Source: JAQBGV01 sp032128395 (lineage in GTDB: Bacteria; Planctomycetota; UBA8108; UBA1146). From it: a stretch of DNA of 31,707 bases. This document shows, in pieces, positions 1 to 7,078 of this stretch. The position numbers and the translations under genes were made by a program. A model generated the notes under the pieces. The model made no database searches, had not been told where the DNA came from, and saw nothing but the letters and a program-made list of their open reading frames with translations. The stretch spans positions 1 through 31,707 of the forward strand of contig JAQBGV010000167.1 in assembly GCA_032128395.1 (NCBI GenBank), read 5' to 3'. How positions within the stretch are numbered: position 1 is the stretch's first letter; each line of letters starts with the position of its first letter.

Positions 1-62
1 CCGTACTGAGGTCACGTCTGTCGAACCGCCGTGGTGCGGACCCGCATGCCCGGTGGTGTGGG

Positions 63-89
63 AGGGGGGCGCCCGTGAGGGCCCCCCCT
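63..89 (-). terminator. Strong hairpin downstream of the first minus-strand gene
   Basis: Positions 63-74 and 79-89 pair over 11 bp, with a single bulged C at 70 and a GTGA tetraloop. It lies about 105 bp beyond the stop of the minus-strand gene ending at 194, so it is a plausible transcription terminator for that gene. No clear T-tract follows it on the minus strand. Nothing else is recognisable in bases 1-193. Confidence 0.55.
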
Positions 90-193
90 ATCCCGATTCA
101 TCTCGGATAGACCGAGGCGATGCTCATCGACCCATCAACCCTCGCCGCGATCGTCGACGGCTGCGCCGACACCCTCTTTCGACGCAGTAGCCG

Positions 194-2176
194 CTACGGA
201 CACCCGCTGAACGCCAGGCAACTGAGGGCCCCCGCGGTCGGGTCGGAGCCGCAGGCCCCGAACGGATCGGGTGGCGCGGCGCCCATGCTGAAGAGGTAGG
301 TGAGTTTCCAGATCGGGTCCGCGATGTCGAGGAGCTCGTCGTCGTTCGAGTCGCAAGCATCGGCGCAATCCGACGGGGGACCGGTCCCGAACACCGCGCC
401 GAGAGTGAAGATCGCATCCGCGACGTTGAAGAGCCCGTCGCCGTTGCAGTCGCCGCGGGAGAACTCCGGCCCGCCGAACGGGTTGTCCTTCAGGCAGAGA
501 GAGGTCGTCTCCAGCGCATCGTCTTCGTCCCCGCAATACCCGCCGAACTCGAACGCGCTCCCGATCACCTTTCCTGGGCGGACGACGCCGCCTCCGCCGA
601 ACATCGGCGGAGGGACGTAGTAGATCGCGACCGCGTACCCGGCGTTCGATTGCCAGATCGCTCCCGCGTTCGTCCCGTTGAGGTCGGCCGCGAAGCCCGG
701 GGACCCGGTGGGGATCAGTTGATCGGTCGAGTCGTTGCCGAGGGTATCTTGCTCGTAGGGTCCGAAGTGGGCGGTCAGGTCGAGCGTATCGTGACTGAGC
801 CCCTGGAGCGTCGAGAGGGAGTCATCGCCGTTCGAGATCACGTTGCCGTCCGCGGCGGTTCCGGCGATCCCGTCGTAGTTGCGGAACTCGGTCGGCGGGT
901 CGAACCCCCAATGGTCTCCCCCCTCGATATAGATCGAGACTCCGGCGAGGACAAGATCGACGAGGAACAGCCCTTCGTCGGCGGTCAGGACGTGGTTGTT
1001 CGGAAACGTCCCCAGGGCGACCCAGAGCACGTTGCCCGGCCCCATCTCACTGGCGCAGCTGAAGGACAGAAGATCGTCGACCGCGATGTTCTGTCGGCCG
1101 ATGGAAGTCAGTGAGTTGGTCAGGGCGGACGCGGAGGCGATCAGGCCCCCCAGCCCCTCGAGGCCGACCACGACGTTCGTGGTTCCGTCGGGGAACGGGG
1201 CGACGAGGACCGTCGAGATCTCGACACCGGTCGTGCCGGCGGGACAGACGCCCGTAACGCGTACCTCGTGGAGCCCGACGCCGGGGAGCAGGGTCGAGTA
1301 CGAACTCGATCCGGCGGGGAGGGTGTCGGTTGCGACCAGCGCCCCCGTCGCGTTCTCGAATATTTCGACGACGTAGGAGTCGTGGATCGCCGACGGGATC
1401 CAGGTCGCATCGATGCCGGCGACATCGCACGGGGTGGTGACCGCGAGTCCGGTGGGCGCGGCGCACCCGGCCGGGGCGCCCGCGATTTCGATCGAGATCC
1501 AGCCCGCGGGGTCGGGATCGGGATAGACGTTGTCGCACCCGACGGGGAGCGCGGTCTCGACGATCGAGAACGCGAGTCCCGCGAGATCCCCGACCTGCCA
1601 GCTCGGGTCGTGGAGATCGTCGAAATTGTCGAGGGGGCGACGCGCCTCGATGGTGTAGTCGCCGATCGTGCCGACGGCGGGCGATGAGTGCGCGATCGCT
1701 GCGGCGAGATCGTTGGTCCCAGCTGCGCTGGCGGTATCGGCGATGAAGTTCAGCGACGTCCCGCCGGGGTGGTGACCATCTTCGGTGAGCGTGCCGTCGT
1801 GCCCGATCCGCCAGGTGTCATCCCCGACGTCGCGGTTTCCGTTCCCGTCGTTGTCGAAGTGCACGATGAACTCGTCGGCGGCCGGAATACCCGGCCAGTC
1901 CTCGTCGCGGATGAGGACGCCGATGAAGAGGTCGATGGCGTTGTTCATCACCGAGATCGTGACGAGGTGGCTCTCCCCACAGTACGAGAGCGTGAACGTG
2001 GTCGAGGCGGCCGACTGCCATTCGACTGCACCCATGGTCCCGTCGAGCGTCGGCGGGACCGCGGTGTAGCCGGTGAGCGGCTGTGCATCGCCGGTCGCCG
2101 GGAGGAGCAGCGAGAGGACGACGAAGAGAGTCGAGATGGCGGGGAGGCAGACCGGGAGGCTCCGGTGTCGGGGCAT
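194..2176 (-). CDS. Secreted CBM9-like/Fn3-like protein with dockerin-like C-terminal tail
   Basis: This is a 660-residue exported protein of unknown role. The start chosen is ATG at 2176, because GGAAGGAG lies 7 nt upstream and a signal peptide follows directly (MPRHRSLP..., hydrophobic LFVVLSLLLPATGDAQ). The open frame extends upstream but has no secretion logic there. The mature part opens with a region resembling family-9 carbohydrate-binding/DOMON-like domains (TLDGTMGAVEWQ..., DNDGNGNRD). It continues with a fibronectin-III-like segment and then a domain of unknown function with Gly-rich strands. The last ~85 residues hold two Asp-rich dockerin-like repeats (RGDCNGDGLFNVADAIFTL and DACDSNDDELLDIADPIWKL) and a Cys-containing terminus (CGSDPTAGALSC...FSGCP). 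The same tail ends two other proteins in this window and probably acts in surface display or sorting; that is inference. A C-rich/G-rich hairpin sits just upstream of the ribosome-binding site. Confidence 0.85.
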   Translation of the reverse strand: MPRHRSLPVCLPAISTLFVVLSLLLPATGDAQPLTGYTAVPPTLDGTMGAVEWQSAASTTFTLSYCGESHLVTISVMNNAIDLFIGVLIRDEDWPGIPAADEFIVHFDNDGNGNRDVGDDTWRIGHDGTLTEDGHHPGGTSLNFIADTASAAGTNDLAAAIAHSSPAVGTIGDYTIEARRPLDNFDDLHDPSWQVGDLAGLAFSIVETALPVGCDNVYPDPDPAGWISIEIAGAPAGCAAPTGLAVTTPCDVAGIDATWIPSAIHDSYVVEIFENATGALVATDTLPAGSSSYSTLLPGVGLHEVRVTGVCPAGTTGVEISTVLVAPFPDGTTNVVVGLEGLGGLIASASALTNSLTSIGRQNIAVDDLLSFSCASEMGPGNVLWVALGTFPNNHVLTADEGLFLVDLVLAGVSIYIEGGDHWGFDPPTEFRNYDGIAGTAADGNVISNGDDSLSTLQGLSHDTLDLTAHFGPYEQDTLGNDSTDQLIPTGSPGFAADLNGTNAGAIWQSNAGYAVAIYYVPPPMFGGGGVVRPGKVIGSAFEFGGYCGDEDDALETTSLCLKDNPFGGPEFSRGDCNGDGLFNVADAIFTLGAVFGTGPPSDCADACDSNDDELLDIADPIWKLTYLFSMGAAPPDPFGACGSDPTAGALSCLAFSGCP

Positions 2177-2611
2177 AGCATCGCTCCTTCCCCCCGTGGG
2201 GGGGACGAGACACTGGGGGTGGACCTTGGCGGAGCCGATCGCGCTCAGTGTAGCGTCTCGGGCGGGGCCGCGCTTCCATCGGAAACGATCCACACTGTCC
2301 GCGCTGGGATGGCGAAGGTCCCCGCGACGGTCAGGAACGGGAGGTAGGGGGGGTCTTCCTCCGAGGTGGGCGCACGAGAACGACCTGACGAGGCCTCCGC
2401 TCACCCCGGGACACCAGGGCGCAGCGGCCCGCCGCAGGGCCCCGCTGGAGCCGTTCGCTTCGGCTGGATCGGCTGCTGCCAACTCCACTCGAAGTGCTCG
2501 AAATCGTGAGTGAAGGGTCGACCCAGCCGAGCCTCAAATGCAATTGCGAAAGGTCTTCCAGTCGAAGACGCTGTAGCCGCTCGAACAGCATCCGTCCCAA
2601 GGAGAACCACG
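2177..2611. other. Divergent intergenic region, 435 bp
   Basis: This region separates two divergent genes and holds repeat copy A (2294-2399). A short inverted repeat, GTCTTC-N5-GAAGAC at 2553-2569, lies about 43 bp before the VOC start and could be an operator. A run of C then G at about 2196-2211 can fold just upstream of the minus-strand ribosome-binding site. A 12-codon ATG frame inside copy A ends in TAG and is not thought to be a gene. No convincing sigma70 promoter pair was found. Confidence 0.5.
2294..2399 (+). repeat. 106-bp direct repeat, copy A
   Basis: By hand alignment this segment matches 3250-3355 over 106 bases without gaps, with nine mismatches. In copy B the second half encodes the N-terminus of the kinase (MGARERPDEAS). 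In copy A the equivalent codons read VGARERPDEAS, starting from GTG, and then run into unrelated sequence. A TAG sits in the upstream part. Copy A is therefore either the decayed 5' end of a lost kinase paralogue or a mobile or duplicated regulatory block. Confidence 0.9.
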
Positions 2612-3115
2612 ATGAATACACTCTCATCTTTCGCCCTCGTCTGTGGCCTGGCACTCGCGGCATCCGCCAACACATCCAGTCCACCAGTCCAGTCCAAGAA
2701 GAAGGAGCCCATGCAACTCGGTAACTTCTCCGTCAGCCTCGCGGTCAAGGACATCCAGGCTTCCAGAGCATTCTACGAGAAGCTCGACTTCAAACAGGTC
2801 GGCGGGAACCCCGAGCAGAACTGGCTCGTCCTCCAGAACGGAACCACGACCATCGGTCTGTTCCAAGGTATGTTCGAGAAGAATATCATGACCTTCAATC
2901 CGGGTTGGGACAAAGACAAGAAGACGCCCAAGGGGTTCCAAGACATACGCGAACTTCAAGGCACGCTGAAGGAACGCGGTCTCAAGCCCGCTCCCGAGGC
3001 GGATGAACAGACCAAAGGACCGGCGAGCTTCGTCTTGGTCGATCCGGATGGAAACTCGATCCTTTTCGATCAACACGTCGACAGTCCGAAGAAGGTCGCC
3101 AGTCCGAACAAGTAG
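2612..3115 (+). CDS. VOC/glyoxalase-like protein with signal peptide
   Basis: A 167-residue protein of the vicinal-oxygen-chelate (glyoxalase/bleomycin-resistance/dioxygenase) superfamily. The ATG at 2612 has AAGGAG 7 nt upstream. Residues 1-33 form a signal peptide and linker (SSFALVCGLALAASANTSS), followed by the usual family start MQLGNFSVSLAVKDI. The body has the standard ASRAFYEKLDF, WLVLQNG, TTIGLFQGMFEKN and FVLVDPDGNSILFDQH blocks, covering one VOC domain. Family members I know begin at the MQLG-type methionine, so export here is unusual. An internal ATG at 2711 is preceded by AAGGAG but with only 3 nt spacing, so a second cytosolic start is possible but weak. The substrate is unknown. 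The gene stands alone between the two copies of the 106-bp repeat. Confidence 0.85.
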   Translation: MNTLSSFALVCGLALAASANTSSPPVQSKKKEPMQLGNFSVSLAVKDIQASRAFYEKLDFKQVGGNPEQNWLVLQNGTTTIGLFQGMFEKNIMTFNPGWDKDKKTPKGFQDIRELQGTLKERGLKPAPEADEQTKGPASFVLVDPDGNSILFDQHVDSPKKVASPNK

Positions 3116-3141
3116 GGGCGCGGTAGAAGTAGGGGCGCGGT
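3110..3141 (+). repeat. 15-bp tandem duplication at the VOC stop codon
   Basis: AAGTAGGGGCGCGGT occurs at 3110-3124 and again at 3127-3141 (period 17). The first copy contains the TAG stop of the VOC gene. It looks like a slippage duplication; no function is inferred. Confidence 0.85.
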
Positions 3142-3249
3142 CTGGTTCGAAGTCGCTCCGCAGAGTCCCCATCCGGCGCGTGAAGGATCGAACGCTCTTC
3201 GAGTTCGTCGAGGAGGCCGGCGGGACCGGCGTCACCTGGACCAATCTAT

Positions 3250-3355
3250 ACTGTCCGCGCTGGGCTAGTGAAGGTCCCCGCGACGGCCAGGAACGGGAGG
3301 TGGGGGGGGGCTTCCCCCGAGATGGGCGCACGAGAACGACCCGACGAGGCCTCCG
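3250..3355 (+). repeat. 106-bp direct repeat, copy B, overlapping the kinase 5' end
   Basis: This is the counterpart of copy A, with nine mismatches in 106. It begins inside a TATACT hexamer (3247-3252), a plausible -10 box that copy A lacks, and it ends within the first dozen codons of the kinase gene. A GTG at 3268 inside the repeat is an alternative kinase start. Confidence 0.9.
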
Positions 3356-6300
3356 TCGTCGCCGGGAGGCAATGGGCCGAGTACATCGCCCGAGTGAAAT
3401 CGGGGGAGTCGGTCGACCTGCGGGAGTATTGCGCGAGTCGGTCGGAACTCGGGGAGAGCCTCTTTGGCGAGGGGGGGGCTCCGGCCTCGTTCCTCGATCG
3501 ACTGCTCGACCGCGTCGGGGGCGATCGGGCCGCCCCATCCGACCTGTCCCCGAAAGGGACCCGATACGAGATCCTCGGTGAGCTCGCCCGCGGTGGGATG
3601 GGGGCGGTGCTGCGCGCCTTCGATCCACAACTCCGCCGCGAACTCGCGATGAAGGTGATCCTCGACGCAGGCGATGGCACCCGGGCCAAGCGGCTGCTGC
3701 CGCGATTCCTCCTCGAGGCGCAGGTCACCGGGCGACTCGAGCACCCGGGCGTCGTGCCGGTCCACGAGCTCGGGATCGACGATGAGAACCGCGTCTTCTT
3801 CACGATGCGTCTCGTCGAAGGAATCGACCTCGACACCGTGATCGCACTCCTTCACGGGGGCGCGCCGGAGTGGCAGCTCCCCCGGGTCCTCGGCGCTCTC
3901 TCGCGCGCGAGCGAGGCGGTCGCCTTCGCGCACTCGCGCGGGGTGATCCACCGCGACTTGAAGCCCGCGAACATCCGGGTCGGGTCGTTCGGCGAAACCT
4001 ACGTCATGGACTGGGGACTCGCCAAGATCACCGCGGGCGCGAGTCTCGCCTCGGACTCTGAAGGCACGAGTGCGGACGAACCCCTCGAGCCGCTCCACAC
4101 CATCGCGGGTACCGTGGTCGGAACTCCCGCGTACATGCCCCCCGAGCAGGCGGCGGGGGAGACCGACACGCTCGATGCGCGCGCGGACGTGTACGCGATG
4201 GGGGCGATCCTGTACCAGGTCATCACCGGAGCTCCCCCGTATTCGGAGAAGTCGGGCACCGCCGAGGAGATCGTCGAACGCGTTCGGTCGGCGCCGCCGC
4301 GCCCGCTCGAAGAGGCCGCGCCGCGCGCCCCCGTCGAGCTGGTCGCCATCGCGCAGAGGGCTATGATGCGCGATCCGGACCAGCGGTACCCATCGATGAT
4401 CGAGATGGCTTCGGACCTGCGCGCCTACCTCGAAGATCGGGTGGTACAGGCGCATCGCACCGGCGCGATCGCCGAGCTCCGGCTGTGGATCCGTCGCAAT
4501 CGCGCCACCGCGGCGAGTCTCGCGCTGCTGTTCGTCGTGGTCGTCGTCGGCGCGCTTCTCTGGAGCGCCGATGCGAACCGTCGCTACCGAGAGATCCTCC
4601 GCCTGGCGGATGCGCGACGTCTCGCGGGGGCGATCGAGACCGAGGCCACGCTCGACCCGCCGCGCCCCGACCGGGCCATGGGCTACCGCCGCTGGCTCGA
4701 CGAAGAAGCAGCACCGCTCCTCGCCCGGTTCCCCGAACATTCCGCCGACCTCGCACGGCGCCGCGAGAGCGCGCTGCCGTATTCGGCTGAGGACCGCGCC
4801 CACGACCTCGGGACGCACCCCCGCCGTGCGGAGCTCGAAAACCTCCGCTCGAGCCTCTCGCTTCGGAAGAGCCAGCTCTCCCGCTGCCCACCCGACCACA
4901 TCAGCCGCGGCGCGCTCGAAGCGCGGATCTCCGATCTCGAGGCACGGACGAACGCGCTCACCCTCGAGGTAGAAGGTCGGGGCACGTGGCGCTTTTCCGA
5001 TGTCGAGGAGCGTTGGCGACACGACCGTCTCACCGAGCTCGTCACCGGCCTGGAGGAGCTGTTCCGGCCGGGGGGACTGGCCGAGGAGGTCGCGGTTCGG
5101 GCTGAATTCGCGAGCACGCTCGAGGCGCGCAGCAGATCCGGAATCGGCTCGAGCGCCGCGTGGGCAGAAGCGATCGCCGCGATCGCCACGAGCCCGCACT
5201 ACGGGGGCCTGAAGCTCCCTGCGCAGCTCGGCCTGTTCCCGCTCGGCGAAGATCCGGAGTCCGGCCTCTGGGAGTTCTGGCATCTTCGCACCGGCGACCG
5301 GCCCCGCCCCGCCCCTCCTGGCTCGCCGAGCCGCTTCATCATCGGGCCCGAGACCGGAGTCGTGCTCGTCCTGATTCCCGGCGGCGCGGCCACTCTCGGG
5401 AGCGAGCCGCTACGGGTCGGGATCGCGACCGAGGACACCGGTGAGGGATTGGTCGTCACCGGGGTCACGCACGGTTCGCTCGGGGGACGGGCCGAACTTC
5501 GCACCGGAGATGTGATCTTGAGTCTGGACGGAACGCCGATCCGACGTGACGCCGATCTGCAGAGCGCGAAGCCGAGCCTCGTCGCGGGGGAGATGGCGCG
5601 GTTCGAGGTGCGGCGTGGTGATCAGACCATCACCGTGTCCACGATCGTCGCGCTCGGCGTCGGGAGCCCCGGACTCGACCCGTACGGAAACGCCAACGAG
5701 CAGAATCGCTCGGAGGTCCCGCTCGATCCCTACTTCATCTCGAAGTACGAGTTGACCCAGGGGCAGTGGCTCCGCGTGACGCGGACCAGACCGAGCAACT
5801 ACGACGCCGGCTATCCGGTCCTCGGTCTCGCGGACGCCGTCACCCTCGCGCACCCGATCGAACAGATCAGCTGGGATGATGCCGCGCACTGGCTGCCGCG
5901 GATGGACCTCGCTCTCCCGACCGAGGCGCAGTGGGAGCACGCGGCGCGCGCGGGGACCACGTCGATCTGGTCGACGGGGGACTCCCGGGAGTCGCTCGAG
6001 GGATTTGCGAACCTCGACGACCAGACATCGCGGAGGATCGAGTCGGTGCAAAAGCAGATTCCGGCGGAGTCCTTCGACGATGGGTGGGCGGTGCACGCCC
6101 CGGTCGGGAGCTTCCACCCGAACCCGTTCGGACTCCACGACGTCCACGGAAACGTGCGTGAGCACTGCGCGGATTGGTACGGTCCCTATCAGGATCCGGC
6201 TCGGGCCGGCGACGGGCTGCGTCAGACCAAGTTCAGGCGATACAAGGTTCTGCGCGGGGGTGGGTGGAGCACCAACGCGCTCGCCGCCCGCTCCGCGATC

Positions 6301-6381
6301 CGCGGGTCGGCGGCTCCCGAGGAGAGCAGCTCTTCGACCGGAATCCGTCCCGCGCGCGCAGTGGACGGGCTCGAGCGATGA
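3322..6381 (+). CDS. Transmembrane Ser/Thr protein kinase with PDZ inserted in a SUMF1 domain
   Basis: A 1019-residue protein from ATG 3322; GTG 3268 would add 18 residues encoded by repeat B. Residues ~82-370 form a Hanks-type kinase: glycine loop ELARGGMGAV, Lys111 in AMKVI, HRDLKPAN with Asp212, DWG in place of DFG (Asp230), and GTPAYMPPEQ. A single membrane span lies at ~398-415 and is followed by a helical, probably coiled-coil region (~420-640). An FGE-sulfatase/SUMF1 domain begins at ~675 (VVLVLIPGGAATLGS). It is interrupted by a PDZ domain (~697-777, GGRAELRTGDVILSLDGTP) and resumes at PLDPYFISKYELTQGQW, ending near GGGWS...RSAIRG. The C-terminal part should lie outside the cytoplasm. 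The stop overlaps the ATG of the ECF sigma factor by 4 bp, so the kinase probably controls that factor. Kinase/ECF pairs are known in planctomycetes. Confidence 0.9.
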   Translation: MGARERPDEASVVAGRQWAEYIARVKSGESVDLREYCASRSELGESLFGEGGAPASFLDRLLDRVGGDRAAPSDLSPKGTRYEILGELARGGMGAVLRAFDPQLRRELAMKVILDAGDGTRAKRLLPRFLLEAQVTGRLEHPGVVPVHELGIDDENRVFFTMRLVEGIDLDTVIALLHGGAPEWQLPRVLGALSRASEAVAFAHSRGVIHRDLKPANIRVGSFGETYVMDWGLAKITAGASLASDSEGTSADEPLEPLHTIAGTVVGTPAYMPPEQAAGETDTLDARADVYAMGAILYQVITGAPPYSEKSGTAEEIVERVRSAPPRPLEEAAPRAPVELVAIAQRAMMRDPDQRYPSMIEMASDLRAYLEDRVVQAHRTGAIAELRLWIRRNRATAASLALLFVVVVVGALLWSADANRRYREILRLADARRLAGAIETEATLDPPRPDRAMGYRRWLDEEAAPLLARFPEHSADLARRRESALPYSAEDRAHDLGTHPRRAELENLRSSLSLRKSQLSRCPPDHISRGALEARISDLEARTNALTLEVEGRGTWRFSDVEERWRHDRLTELVTGLEELFRPGGLAEEVAVRAEFASTLEARSRSGIGSSAAWAEAIAAIATSPHYGGLKLPAQLGLFPLGEDPESGLWEFWHLRTGDRPRPAPPGSPSRFIIGPETGVVLVLIPGGAATLGSEPLRVGIATEDTGEGLVVTGVTHGSLGGRAELRTGDVILSLDGTPIRRDADLQSAKPSLVAGEMARFEVRRGDQTITVSTIVALGVGSPGLDPYGNANEQNRSEVPLDPYFISKYELTQGQWLRVTRTRPSNYDAGYPVLGLADAVTLAHPIEQISWDDAAHWLPRMDLALPTEAQWEHAARAGTTSIWSTGDSRESLEGFANLDDQTSRRIESVQKQIPAESFDDGWAVHAPVGSFHPNPFGLHDVHGNVREHCADWYGPYQDPARAGDGLRQTKFRRYKVLRGGGWSTNALAARSAIRGSAAPEESSSSTGIRPARAVDGLER

Positions 6382-7001
6382 ATTTCGACCCCGACCGCGA
6401 CCCGATCGACCCCGACTCCGTCGAACTCCTCCGCCGATTCGCGGAAGGCGATGAGTCCGCCCTCGAGCGTCTCGTCGAGAAAGAGGGCAAACGCCTTCTC
6501 CCGTACATCGAACGGAAGCTCCCCGCATTCCTCCGCCGGCGCGTCGGCGCGAGCGATATCCTGCAGAATACGATCATCGACCTGATCGACGTCCGCGATC
6601 GTTTCGAGGACCGCGGGATCCCCGCCTTCCGTCGCATGCTGAACGTGATGGCAGACCTCGCCCTCGCCCGCGCGATCGAGCGCGAGCGCGCGAAGAAGCG
6701 CGATGTCGGGAAGGACCGCGGCCCGGGGACCCTCGCGGGCGGTACGGGGAGCCAAGACGGCCTCGCGCGGCTCCCCGACGGGGGACCGACTCCCTCCACC
6801 GAGCTGAACCGAGAGGAGGACCGCGAGCGTCTCGCGCGAGCGTTCGCGGAGCTCGGCGAGGAGGACCGGGAGATCCTACGCCTCGTGGACTACGAGCAGG
6901 TGTCGTACGAAGAGGTCGCGAAGCGGTTGGGGATCACCGCGGTCGCGGCGAGGAAACGACACAGCAGAGCGGTGGGGAAGCTGCGCAAGCAGATGGAATA
7001 G
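6378..7001 (+). CDS. ECF-type RNA polymerase sigma factor
   Basis: A 207-residue sigma factor of the extracytoplasmic-function class. It starts at the ATG overlapping the kinase stop (ATGA), which implies translational coupling. The sigma2 region covers ~25-100 (ERKLPAFLRRRVGASDILQ, then helices with MLNVMADLALARAIE). A Gly/Pro-rich linker follows. The sigma4 helix-turn-helix is at ~150-205 (GEEDREILRLVDYEQVSYEE, AKRLGITAVAARKRHSRAV). No anti-sigma factor is next to it, and the coupled kinase is the likely regulator. Its targets are unknown; candidate promoters cannot be assigned from this window. Confidence 0.93.
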   Translation: MNFDPDRDPIDPDSVELLRRFAEGDESALERLVEKEGKRLLPYIERKLPAFLRRRVGASDILQNTIIDLIDVRDRFEDRGIPAFRRMLNVMADLALARAIERERAKKRDVGKDRGPGTLAGGTGSQDGLARLPDGGPTPSTELNREEDRERLARAFAELGEEDREILRLVDYEQVSYEEVAKRLGITAVAARKRHSRAVGKLRKQME

Positions 7002-7041
7002 ATGGCTGGCTCCGCGCAGCGGTGCCTGCTGGTGTTTTCGT

Positions 7042-7066
7042 GAGGGGGCTGGCTCGCAGCCCCCTC
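7042..7066. terminator. Bidirectional terminator between sigma factor and symporter
   Basis: A perfect 10-bp stem (GAGGGGGCTG / CAGCCCCCTC) with a 5-nt loop sits between the convergent stops at 7001 and 7079. Position and strength suit termination of both transcripts. Confidence 0.75.
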
Positions 7067-7078
7067 TCGCTCGCGGCA

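Noticed and set aside
2331..2347. Twelve-codon peptide in repeat copy A (MAKVPATVRNGR)
   Set aside because: It mirrors a repeat copy that has decayed; there is no ribosome-binding site and it is too short to support as a gene.
3265..5283. Long minus-strand open frame (672 codons) opposite the kinase
   Set aside because: It is a shadow of the kinase gene caused by high GC; composition is Arg/Gly/Glu-rich with no domain, while the plus strand shows clear kinase motifs.
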